Part shown: positions 1-7,567 of the stretch, in pieces
How the letters are laid out: the number at the start of each line of letters is the position of its first letter
Position numbering within the stretch: the first letter of the stretch is position 1
Notes under the pieces: model-generated
What the model saw: only the letters and a program-made list of their open reading frames with translations
Databases searched by the model: none
Told to the model about the DNA's origin: nothing
Origin: Occallatibacter sp.
Lineage (GTDB): Bacteria > Acidobacteriota > Terriglobia > Terriglobales > Acidobacteriaceae
Assembly (NCBI GenBank): GCA_031296305.1
Contig: JARLFZ010000011.1
Span: forward strand, 1 to 61,210
Reading direction: 5' to 3'
Length of the DNA: 61,210 nucleotides
Position numbers and translations under genes: made by a program

Positions 1-585
1 CTGCCCGCCGAATACGCGCGCGCGGTGGGTCACACGCCGGTGTGGCTCTTCCACGGCAGTCTGGATACGACCGTGGTGCCGCGCCAGAGCGAACTGATGT
101 TCGACGCCTTCAAGGCGGCCGGCGGCGACATTCGCTTCTGGCTCTACCAGGGATTGCTGCACGATTGCTGGACACGCGCTTACGACGAGCCGGACCTGCC
201 GCGCTGGCTGCTGGCGCACCACACGCCCATGGTTCACGAGACTCTGGCGGAGTTCCTCATGATTCCGCTGCACCCGCCCACCATCAAGGTCACCGCTGCG
301 CAACTCGACAGCCTGGCCGGGCAGTATCGCGAACCCAACGCGCACGGCGTGGCCACGATCTACCGCACGGGCGACCAGCTCTTCGAGAAGACTCCCGCTG
401 GCGAGGTCATCGGGCTGCAAGCGGAGTCGCCGGACTCGTTTTTCCGTCCCGGCGATACCACAGGCACGCGTACGGTGCATGTGACCTTCGAGCGCGACAC
501 CCAAGGGCGCGTGACGGCATACGTGCAACACGACAACCGCCACGAGGAGCGGTGGGTCAAGGTGCCTGGCGCGGCGGCAAAGTAG
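1..585 (+). CDS. Prolyl-oligopeptidase-like alpha/beta hydrolase, C-terminal part
   Basis: The reading frame is open from the first base, so the start lies outside the window. The visible part reads like the end of an S9/dienelactone-type hydrolase domain: the acid residue of the triad is the Asp of GSLDTTV (codon at 64) and the histidine is in GLLHDCW (codon at 160). A further roughly 110 residues after the hydrolase core form a beta-rich tail resembling the lipocalin-like DUF3471 domain appended to some esterases. The nucleophile serine is not visible. Substrate cannot be told; peptidase or esterase are both possible. Confidence 0.75.
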   Translation: MPAEYARAVGHTPVWLFHGSLDTTVVPRQSELMFDAFKAAGGDIRFWLYQGLLHDCWTRAYDEPDLPRWLLAHHTPMVHETLAEFLMIPLHPPTIKVTAAQLDSLAGQYREPNAHGVATIYRTGDQLFEKTPAGEVIGLQAESPDSFFRPGDTTGTRTVHVTFERDTQGRVTAYVQHDNRHEERWVKVPGAAAK

Positions 586-713
586 GGTGGGTGGAAGCCA
601 CGGGATGAGCGCGGCTCACAGTTTTCACGCTTTTCACTTTCTTCACTCTTTTCATTATTTGGAACCATTTGCGAGTGGATTGCGTATCCCGTCTCAATAG
701 TGGGAGAGACGCT

Positions 714-1223
714 ATGTTTTGCAGTGGGTGTGGACGCGAGATCGAAAAGGGGCAGGGATTTTGCCCGCAATGCGGCCGGGTGGCTGCGCCGTTAACGCCG
801 CCGGTTGTCCCGGCGCCCGGCTTTGAGTATGAATTGGATCGTTACGCCAGCAAGGTGCGCGTGCTCGGCATCTTGTGGCTGGTCTGGGCGGGGCTGTCGA
901 TTCTGCTGGGTCTCGCCGGGATCCACTTTCTGCACGCCTTCTTCTCCGGCGATTTTGGCCCCTGGGCGCAAAACCAACACATGTTTCCGAACTGGTTCGG
1001 GTCCGCGTTGGTTCACTTCGCAATACTGATGGTGATGCTTCGCGCCATCGTGTGCGCCATCGCGGGCTGGGGTCTGCTCGAACGCACGCAGTGGGGACGC
1101 ATCATGGCCATCATCGCCGCGGTCATCAGCCTGCTCAAAATTCCGTTCGGGACCGCACTCGGCGTTGCAACACTGGTGATTCTGCTCGGCTATCGGAACT
1201 CGACGCTCTATGACAGTCTGTAA
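714..1223 (+). CDS. Zinc-ribbon membrane protein
   Basis: Short protein of 169 residues. It opens with a zinc ribbon, CSGCG then CPQCG at residues 3-20, of the zinc_ribbon_2 type, followed by a linker and a hydrophobic domain with about three or four membrane segments. The start was placed at the ATG at 714 because GGGAGAG lies just upstream; an earlier in-frame ATG at 669 would put 15 residues before the zinc ribbon and has no ribosome site. The function is unknown; such proteins are common in Acidobacteria and are usually annotated as zinc-ribbon domain proteins. Confidence 0.75.
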   Translation: MFCSGCGREIEKGQGFCPQCGRVAAPLTPPVVPAPGFEYELDRYASKVRVLGILWLVWAGLSILLGLAGIHFLHAFFSGDFGPWAQNQHMFPNWFGSALVHFAILMVMLRAIVCAIAGWGLLERTQWGRIMAIIAAVISLLKIPFGTALGVATLVILLGYRNSTLYDSL

Positions 1224-1227
1224 AAAG

Positions 1228-1351
1228 CAGGTTTCAGGTGTCAGGTTTCAGCAAGCTCGTGCCGACCTGTAGGCTTGCCCGCTCGCTCCCTTGCTCCCTT
1301 GCTCCCTCGCTCCCCGGTTGCTAACACCTGACACCTGAAACCTGACACCTG
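1228..1351. repeat. Inverted pair of the CCTGACACCTGAAACCTG repeat
   Basis: The arm at 1228-1251 is the reverse complement of the core of the arm at 1323-1351; the shared word is CCTGACACCTGAAACCTG. Between them lies a low-complexity stretch of repeated GCTCCCTT words. The pair fills the gap between the zinc-ribbon gene and hemB. Another copy of the word occurs at 9798-9824, so this is a dispersed intergenic repeat, possibly also working as a transcription stop. Confidence 0.7.
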
Positions 1352-1366
1352 TCTTACAATCGAACC

Positions 1367-2353
1367 ATGAGCTTCCCAGCCAATCGGATGCGGCGGATGC
1401 GGCGCAACCAACCGCTGCGAGACCTTGTCCGCGAGACCAGTCTCGAGCCCGGCGACCTGATCTATCCCCTGTTCATTTGCCCCGGCAAAGGCGTCCGCAA
1501 TGCGATCGGCTCCATGCCCGGCGTCTTCAACCTTTCCGTGGATGAAGCCGTGCGCGAAGCCGAGGAAGCCGCACAGTTGGGTATCGGCGGATTGCTACTC
1601 TTCGGTCTGCCTGAGACCAAGGACGAGCAGGGCACAGGCGCCTGGGAAGAGGACGGCATTGTGCAACAGGCGCTGCGCGCGCTGAAACAGTCGCCGGCTG
1701 CGAAGACGCTGGTGCTGATCGCCGATGTGTGCCTATGCGAGTACACCAGTCACGGACATTGTGGCGTGGTGGTGAAATCGGGCGATGCGTTTGACGTCGA
1801 CAACGATCCCACATTGGAGCTGCTGGCGCGCACCGCCGTGAGCCAGGCCAAGGCCGGCGCCGACGTCGTAGCTCCCAGCGACATGATGGACGGCCGCGTG
1901 GCCGCGATTCGCACGGCACTGGACGCCGCGGGCCTCAAGCAGACGCCCATCCTCAGCTACGCATCGAAGTTCGCTTCGGCGTTTTACGGGCCCTTCCGCG
2001 AGGCCGCCGATTCCGCGCCGCAATTCGGCGACCGCCGCAGCTACCAGATGGACGGGGCAAATCTCAGGGAGGCGATGCGCGAGATCGATCTCGATATCGA
2101 GGAAGGCGCGGACATGATTCTGATGAAGCCCGCCATGCCTTACCTCGACGTAGTGCGCGCCGCGCGCGAGCGTGTCGACGTGCCCATCGGCGCCTACCAG
2201 GTCTCCGGCGAATATTCCATGCTGCACGCAGCTTTTCAGAAAGGCTGGCTCGACCAGAACCGCGCCATGATGGAGTCGCTCGTGGGCATCCGCCGCGCCG
2301 GCGCGGATTTCATCGTGACCTACTTCGCCAAGGACGCCGCGAAGCTGCTCTAA
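1367..2353 (+). CDS. hemB: Delta-aminolevulinic acid dehydratase (porphobilinogen synthase)
   Basis: HemB joins two molecules of 5-aminolevulinate to porphobilinogen in cytoplasmic tetrapyrrole (heme) synthesis. The 328-residue length is normal. The two Schiff-base lysines are visible: Lys201 in [14 protein letters not shown] and Lys254 in [11 protein letters not shown]. The metal site is the cysteine type (Cys122, Cys124, Cys132 in [14 protein letters not shown]), which predicts a zinc enzyme rather than the aspartate-rich magnesium type. It appears to be a single-gene unit, with a repeat-filled gap upstream and a gene of unknown function 83 bases downstream. Confidence 0.97.
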   Translation: MSFPANRMRRMRRNQPLRDLVRETSLEPGDLIYPLFICPGKGVRNAIGSMPGVFNLSVDEAVREAEEAAQLGIGGLLLFGLPETKDEQGTGAWEEDGIVQQALRALKQSPAAKTLVLIADVCLCEYTSHGHCGVVVKSGDAFDVDNDPTLELLARTAVSQAKAGADVVAPSDMMDGRVAAIRTALDAAGLKQTPILSYASKFASAFYGPFREAADSAPQFGDRRSYQMDGANLREAMREIDLDIEEGADMILMKPAMPYLDVVRAARERVDVPIGAYQVSGEYSMLHAAFQKGWLDQNRAMMESLVGIRRAGADFIVTYFAKDAAKLL

Positions 2354-2436
2354 TACGGCAAAAACTTTCCCAACGTTAATCTCTACGGGATATACTTCCT
2401 GCAATCTCTAACTGTTTTCCGCACGAGGTGCTCGCG

Positions 2437-2979
2437 ATGAATTTCCGGCCGAAGCTAATTGGAGCATGCCCGGTGCTCTTGTCTGTCGCCCTGCTGTCAG
2501 CCGCGCTGTTTTCCGCAGCTCCGACGCTCCATGCCCAGACCCCCAGCGACAAGGCGGCTGCTCAGGCCCTCGCTGACAAAACGGAAAAGCTGGTCCGCCT
2601 CATGAAGGAGGACGACTACAACTACGTCACCACGACTTCTCCAACGGTATTCGTCATTCATCTGACGGGGGATCACCTGAAGGACATCAAGATCATCCTG
2701 GCGATAGGCACCGATGACGACAGCGATCTGGTCGTCTTTGTCACCGTGACCCCAAAGGCGACCATGCCAACTACGGCGGATTTCCGCTACATCCTGCTTA
2801 AAGCCAATCACGAATACGATCAGATCAAGGTGGGCTTGGACGGAGACGACGACCTGTCGGTGCGTATCGATGCCACCATGCGCCTGGCCGATGCCACGTA
2901 TTTGAAGAACGTGATCAATCAGGTGAAAAACGCCTCCGATGAGATTTACGCAAAGATCCAGCCCCAACTGATTCCGTAG
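2437..2979 (+). CDS. Secreted protein of unknown function (YbjN-like fold possible)
   Basis: A 180-residue protein with a clear signal peptide (positively charged N-terminus, hydrophobic run, cleavage near TLHAQ at about residue 34). The mature part alternates charged helices and beta strands, with acid-rich turns such as GTDDDSD and GLDGDDD. Its size and pattern recall the YbjN / type III secretion chaperone-like fold, but I see no signature residues, so this is only a suggestion. The start at 2437 was chosen because GAGG precedes it at good spacing; a GTG at 2428 is the alternative. Confidence 0.7.
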   Translation: MNFRPKLIGACPVLLSVALLSAALFSAAPTLHAQTPSDKAAAQALADKTEKLVRLMKEDDYNYVTTTSPTVFVIHLTGDHLKDIKIILAIGTDDDSDLVVFVTVTPKATMPTTADFRYILLKANHEYDQIKVGLDGDDDLSVRIDATMRLADATYLKNVINQVKNASDEIYAKIQPQLIP

Positions 2980-3190
2980 GGCGCGGATTGGCCTATTCCA
3001 GACTTGAAAATTGCTGTGCCTCACGTCGTGGGATGGCTTGCGCGACCGTGGCGGCGCGCCGCTGCTAATAGATCCGGTGGACCACGATTGAGACCTTCGC
3101 AGCGCACGACAATCCCAGTGCTTGACACAGCCGGGGCATAAATCACTTTGTATCCGGGCGAGTTTGTGTTTTGCTAACTAGAACCCGCCT

Positions 3191-4498
3191 ATGCTGAAGC
3201 GACTCGAAGCCTACTTTGAATTCTCTCGTCTCGGAACCAACTGGCGCACCGAGATACTGGCCGGCGTCACCACCTTCCTGACCATGGCCTACATCGTGCT
3301 GGTCAATCCAGCCATCCTGGCCGATGCCGGAGTTCCTTTGCCCGCGGCCACCGCGGCGACCTGCCTCTCGGCGGCCTTCGGTTCCATCTTGATGGGAATT
3401 ATTGCCCGCTACCCCATCGCGCTCGCCCCCGGCATGGGCCTGAACGCCTACTTCACTTATACCGTCTGCATCAAGATGCACGTGCCGTGGCAGACGGCGC
3501 TGGGCGCGGTGTTTCTTTCCGGCATCATTTTTCTGGCCATCACCGCGGTCGGCATCCGGCAGATGATTTTGCGCGCCATTCCTCACCAACTTTACGCGGC
3601 GGTCGCAGGCGGCATCGGGTTATTCATCGCGTTTATCGGTTTTCAGCATGCGGGCCTTGTGGTGCGCGACCCCAACACCCTGGTTGGAATGGGCTCGATC
3701 CGCAACCCCACGACGTATCTCGCGCTATTCGGCTTGATTTTGATGGTGGCCCTCGAATTCAGGAAAGTGAAAGGCGCGATCCTGATTGGCGTGCTCACGG
3801 TGACGGCGCTCGCCTGGCCGCTGCACCTCGTGCACTGGACGCCATCGACAGGTGGCATTGGCGCGCTTACCCAAACCGCGTTGCAACTAAACATTCGCGG
3901 CGCCATCAGCAAGGGCCTGCTCGAAATCATCTTCGTCTTCTTCTTCGTGGACCTGTTCGACAACCTGGGCACGCTGGTGGCTGTCACCAAACGGGCCGGG
4001 CTCATTGCTCCCGACCACTCCATTCCCCGCCTCAACAAGATTCTGTTTGCCGACGCCACGGCCACGGTTTTCGGCTCGCTGGTCGGAACCTCGACCGTGA
4101 CCAGCTACGTGGAGTCGACGGCAGGCGTGGCGGCAGGCGGACGCTCGGGCGTAACCGCTATCGTGACCGGCCTCTTGTTTTTGTGCGCGGTCGTGGCTGC
4201 GCCCTTTATCGGCATCGTGCCTCAGGCAGCCACCGCGCCGGCGCTCATTCTTGTCGGATCGTTGATGCTGGCCGCCATCACTGAAATCCAGTGGCACGAA
4301 CCGCTGGTCGCGGTTCCCGCATTTCTCACCCTGGTGCTCATTCCGTTTACCTACTCCATTGCCAACGGGTTGGGCTTCGGCATCATCGCCTGGGCCGTCC
4401 TGCACCTGTTTGCCGGCAAAGCCCGCCTCAAGGATTGGCTGCTTTACCTCATGGCAGCGCTGTTTCTGGCGCGGTTTATTTACCTCGGCGCAAATTAG
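3191..4498 (+). CDS. NCS2-family purine permease (AzgA/PbuG type)
   Basis: Inner-membrane proton-coupled uptake of guanine, hypoxanthine or adenine. The 435-residue protein has the family opening (an ELGTNWRTE-like amphipathic N-terminus, then GVTTFLTMAYIVLVNP), the GMGLNAYFTYTVC motif, the FVDLFDNLGT motif of transmembrane segment 8, and GTSTVTSYVESTAGVAAGGR, all characteristic of the AzgA-like branch of NCS2. About 12 to 14 membrane segments are visible. Upstream (2980-3190) I see a TTGACA box at 3122 but no convincing purine riboswitch. The gene is followed after 41 bases by a small membrane protein and may be cotranscribed with it. Confidence 0.93.
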   Translation: MLKRLEAYFEFSRLGTNWRTEILAGVTTFLTMAYIVLVNPAILADAGVPLPAATAATCLSAAFGSILMGIIARYPIALAPGMGLNAYFTYTVCIKMHVPWQTALGAVFLSGIIFLAITAVGIRQMILRAIPHQLYAAVAGGIGLFIAFIGFQHAGLVVRDPNTLVGMGSIRNPTTYLALFGLILMVALEFRKVKGAILIGVLTVTALAWPLHLVHWTPSTGGIGALTQTALQLNIRGAISKGLLEIIFVFFFVDLFDNLGTLVAVTKRAGLIAPDHSIPRLNKILFADATATVFGSLVGTSTVTSYVESTAGVAAGGRSGVTAIVTGLLFLCAVVAAPFIGIVPQAATAPALILVGSLMLAAITEIQWHEPLVAVPAFLTLVLIPFTYSIANGLGFGIIAWAVLHLFAGKARLKDWLLYLMAALFLARFIYLGAN

Positions 4499-4539
4499 AG
4501 TCAGCTACGATTTTGCTCGTTGAAAGGAACGGAGCCACG

Positions 4540-4854
4540 ATGTACTGGTACGACTATCTGTCTTATTTCTTCGGCGGCGCATTTCTGGGGAATGCGCTGC
4601 CCCATCTGCTGAACGGGGTCTCAGGACGCTCTTTCCAGAGCCCGTTCGCCAAGCCTCCGGGAGAAGGGCTGTCCTCGCCGACCGTGAATGTTTTATGGGG
4701 ATTCTTCAACCTCGTCGTCGCTTACATGCTCGTGATCCGCGTCGGTGAATTCAGTCTGCACGATGTCGGGCAGGTCGTGGCGCTCGGCGCGGGCATGCTT
4801 CTCATTTCGGTCTTTTCTGCCCGCGCCTTCGGCCGTTTCCACAGCGGACGGTAG
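4540..4854 (+). CDS. Small membrane protein, unknown function
   Basis: A 104-residue protein. The start at 4540 has a GGAG ribosome site five bases upstream. Two or three hydrophobic segments are visible: around residues 7-25, 50-68 and 80-95. There are no catalytic motifs. It follows the purine permease in the same direction, which may mean cotranscription, but the pairing tells nothing certain about its role. I do not recognise a family. Confidence 0.65.
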   Translation: MYWYDYLSYFFGGAFLGNALPHLLNGVSGRSFQSPFAKPPGEGLSSPTVNVLWGFFNLVVAYMLVIRVGEFSLHDVGQVVALGAGMLLISVFSARAFGRFHSGR

Positions 4855-4970
4855 GCCCGTGGGTGGCGTGGCCAGGTACCCCGTCCTATCCGCGTGCTTT
4901 GCGCAAAGAGTGGGAAAGTCCGCTCCTCATAACCAAAAGTCGTAAACCCATTTCGATCCCCGGCTGTACC

Positions 4971-5774
4971 ATGGGAAAGAGTTCCCGAGCGAAGCAGATG
5001 AAGACCACCATCCTGATGGGCCGGACCGAAAAATGGATGAGAGGTTCATGGCCGCAGGCTCTGCTCCGGCTCTCTGTGGTGTCGGCAGCCTCGCTGGCCG
5101 TAGCCCTGGCGCTCTCTGCCTGTCAGAACGTGGCCACAACCACGCAATCCAGCCTGGTGCGGGTCATCGACGCTTCCTACATCGCTCCTGCCGTCAACGT
5201 GACGGTGGAAGGCGACCTGCTGGCAGCGAACCTCGGCCAGGGGACGATCACTCCCTATGGCACCGTGGCGGCCAACATCGCTGCGCCCATCAACATCGCC
5301 GCCGCCACCGGGGGTAAGACGATTGTGAGCACCAGCGGCACCCTGCTGCCCGGCCATCAGCACTCGGTATTTCTCACCGACAATGGTGCAGCGCCCAGCG
5401 GATTCGTGGTCACGATCCTTGAGGATCAGCAGACTGTGGCAGCGCAGGGCCACTCGGCCTTCCGGTTTCTGAATCAGGCAGCCAAAACGGGCGCCGTGGA
5501 CATCTACATGGTGCCTGCGGGAGCCACCCTGGCCAACAGCATTCCCATCGTCAGCAACTTGCCCGTGGGCGCGACCGCCGGGTACATCAGCTTTCAATCG
5601 CAGACAGTGACCATGGTCGTTACGCCCACCGGCCTCATCACGCCGGAGTACCCGTCTTCTCCCATAACTCTGATCGGCGGCGAAGTGCGCACCGTACTGC
5701 TCATCGATAGCCAACTGACCAGTAATCCGGCGGTGCTTGCGACTGTGGCCGTCGACGCCGGACCGGCCAATTAA
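4971..5774 (+). CDS. DUF4397-domain lipoprotein
   Basis: A cell-envelope lipoprotein: hydrophobic stretch ending in the lipobox ALSAC, with the lipidated cysteine about 50 residues from the chosen start. The mature part contains two DUF4397-type units, a beta-rich domain seen in surface proteins (LVRVIDASYIAPAVNV opens the first, HSAFRFLNQAAKTGAVDIYM the second). The start is uncertain. ATGs at 4971, 4998, 5016 and 5037 are all in frame and none has a good ribosome site; 5037 would give the most typical short lipoprotein signal. The function of DUF4397 is unknown. Confidence 0.75.
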   Translation: MGKSSRAKQMKTTILMGRTEKWMRGSWPQALLRLSVVSAASLAVALALSACQNVATTTQSSLVRVIDASYIAPAVNVTVEGDLLAANLGQGTITPYGTVAANIAAPINIAAATGGKTIVSTSGTLLPGHQHSVFLTDNGAAPSGFVVTILEDQQTVAAQGHSAFRFLNQAAKTGAVDIYMVPAGATLANSIPIVSNLPVGATAGYISFQSQTVTMVVTPTGLITPEYPSSPITLIGGEVRTVLLIDSQLTSNPAVLATVAVDAGPAN

Positions 5775-5801
5775 AGCTCATTGTTAGTCTTGAAACAGCC
5801 C

Positions 5802-6596
5802 ATGCATTTCTCTTCCCTCCATCGCATCCTCGTTTTCTTCGCCCTTGCCCCGTGCGTGAGCGCCGTCCGCGCCGACGATTCGTATCGCATCGTTCACACT
5901 TATCCGCACGATCCCCGCGCCTACACGCAGGGCCTGATTTACATGGACGGGCACTTGTACGAGAGCACCGGCCTGAACGGGCGTTCTTCGCTGCGCATGG
6001 AAGATTTGACGACGGGGCGCACGCTGCAATCGGACGCAGTGCCTCAGCAATATTTTGCCGAAGGCCTTGCCGCGTGGGGCAGCACATTGGTGCAGCTCAC
6101 ATGGCAATCGCACGTTGCCTTTGTCTACGACCGCTTCAGCTTTCGCCTGCTGCGCACGCTTCACTACGACTGCGACGGCTGGGGGCTGACCGCCGACAGC
6201 AAGAACTTGATTCTCTCGGACGGCACGGCGGAGATTCGTTTCTTCGACCCCGCTACATTCCGTGAGGTGCGACATATTTACGTGAGCGACCACGGCCAGC
6301 CGGTGACGGATCTGAACGAGCTCGAATACATTCACGGGCAGATTTACGCCAATATATGGCACACCGACCGCATTGCGCGCATCTCGCCGGAGACAGGCCG
6401 CGTGCTGGGCTGGATCAATCTCTCCGGCCTGCTTGCGCCCCACGATGTCTCCGATCCCGAAGCTGTGCTCAACGGAATCGCGTACGACGCGGTACACGAC
6501 CGGCTGTTTGTCACCGGAAAACTCTGGCCGAAGCTTTTTGAGATCAAGGTAGTTCCGGAAAAAGCCAAAGTTGTCCCCGTTCATCGCGCCAAGTAA
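5802..6596 (+). CDS. Glutaminyl-peptide cyclotransferase (plant/bacterial type)
   Basis: Predicted to convert N-terminal glutamine of exported proteins to pyroglutamate. The protein starts with a signal peptide (cleavage near SAVRA-DD), so it acts in the periplasm or outside. The mature part matches the five-bladed propeller family PF05096 throughout: YPHDPRAYTQGLIYMDG, LYESTGLNGRSSLR, YFAEGLAAWG, LTADSKNLILSDG, and LNELEYIHGQIYANIWHTD. The length of about 265 residues is normal. The ATG at 5802 is preferred over an upstream TTG because it gives a normal signal sequence. The gene lies 27 bases after the lipoprotein gene and may share its transcript. Confidence 0.9.
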   Translation: MHFSSLHRILVFFALAPCVSAVRADDSYRIVHTYPHDPRAYTQGLIYMDGHLYESTGLNGRSSLRMEDLTTGRTLQSDAVPQQYFAEGLAAWGSTLVQLTWQSHVAFVYDRFSFRLLRTLHYDCDGWGLTADSKNLILSDGTAEIRFFDPATFREVRHIYVSDHGQPVTDLNELEYIHGQIYANIWHTDRIARISPETGRVLGWINLSGLLAPHDVSDPEAVLNGIAYDAVHDRLFVTGKLWPKLFEIKVVPEKAKVVPVHRAK

Positions 6597-6614
6597 TGTC
6601 ACCGGTCTCATCAT

Positions 6615-6664
6615 GTAGCGCCGGTCTCCAGACCGGCTGTAGCGGGGGTCTCCAGACCCCCGCA
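6615..6664. repeat. Double-hairpin intergenic repeat, copy 1
   Basis: Two hairpins side by side: GCCGGTCT-CC-AGACCGGC (6620-6637) and GCGGGGGTCT-CC-AGACCCCCGC (6642-6663), introduced by GTAGC. Near-identical elements lie at 59786-59834 and 60945-60993. All three sit immediately next to the end or start of a gene. This is a REP-like dispersed palindromic element; it may also act as a transcription stop after the cyclotransferase gene. Confidence 0.85.
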
Positions 6665-6788
6665 GAACTCGCCGCCGTTTTTGAAACAGCCTATCGCAAA
6701 TCGGAACCACCCCGCAGCCAACTTGCCGCCATCACAGTCCGCTTGCGCTCCGCGCGGGTATACTTTTCCGCGAAGGGTTGGCTCTGCA

Positions 6789-7385
6789 ATGGACGATGCC
6801 TCAATATTCACGACGAATTCCCTGCAAAATGCCGCGGTCCTAACCGTCGTTCTGGCGTTTGCCGGCTACCTGGTCACGTTCTGGAGCAACCGCGTGATGG
6901 CGCGGCGCGCCGACCGGCTGCGCCTGGTGAATCAGCGCCTGAACGATTTCTACGGGCCGCTCTACGTGGCCACCGTGGGAGGCAACATCGCCTACAAGGC
7001 GCTGCTCGCCAAGCAGGGCAAGACGCAGTGCCATCCCATCCGCGACGAGGACCTGAAGGAGTGGGTCCTGTGGATGAAGACCATCTTCATTCCTCTCAAT
7101 GACGTGCGCGAGAAGATCATCATTGAGAACGCGCATTTGATCGTCGAGGAGCAGATGCCGCAGTGCCTGCTCGACTTTGTGACCCACGTGGTGGGCTATA
7201 AGGCCTTGTTGTTCAAGTGGGCCGAAGGCGATTACAACGAGCGGCGTTCCATGATCGGCTGGCCGCCGGAGTTCGACATCTACGTCGAGCGCTCGTACCG
7301 GGCGCTGAAGGCCGAACAGACGCGGCTGCTGCACAATTTCCTGTGGCGGTGGTGGCGGCGCGCCAACGGGCGCAATCGAGCTTAG
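6789..7385 (+). CDS. Membrane-anchored protein of unknown function
   Basis: A 198-residue protein with one hydrophobic segment near the N-terminus (about residues 14-32) followed by a basic, helical cytoplasmic domain. The start was put at 6789, since residues encoded upstream fall in the region after the double-hairpin repeat and look non-coding. The helical part contains RLRLVNQRLNDFYGPLYV and many Trp/Tyr residues, a pattern seen in a family of uncharacterised bacterial proteins that begin with one TM helix. No catalytic motif is visible. Confidence 0.7.
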   Translation: MDDASIFTTNSLQNAAVLTVVLAFAGYLVTFWSNRVMARRADRLRLVNQRLNDFYGPLYVATVGGNIAYKALLAKQGKTQCHPIRDEDLKEWVLWMKTIFIPLNDVREKIIIENAHLIVEEQMPQCLLDFVTHVVGYKALLFKWAEGDYNERRSMIGWPPEFDIYVERSYRALKAEQTRLLHNFLWRWWRRANGRNRA

Positions 7386-7567
7386 CTGCTTCCAGTAAAC
7401 CATCCGGCCGTTGCCTCATCCTTTCCGTGCACTTGCTCAAAGCGCGGGAAAGCACCGGCCTCCTCCCGATTGACCTTGCCCTCAATCCCTTTTTGAGGCT
7501 ATGATTCTGCCCTATCCATGTGAGGGCTTCGCGCACATCGCGCAGGCCGCTTTGTCAGGGGACACCC

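Noticed and set aside
2980-3190. Possible purine riboswitch before the purine permease
   Set aside because: The conserved core of the purine aptamer and its loop pairing could not be found; only a TTGACA box is visible.
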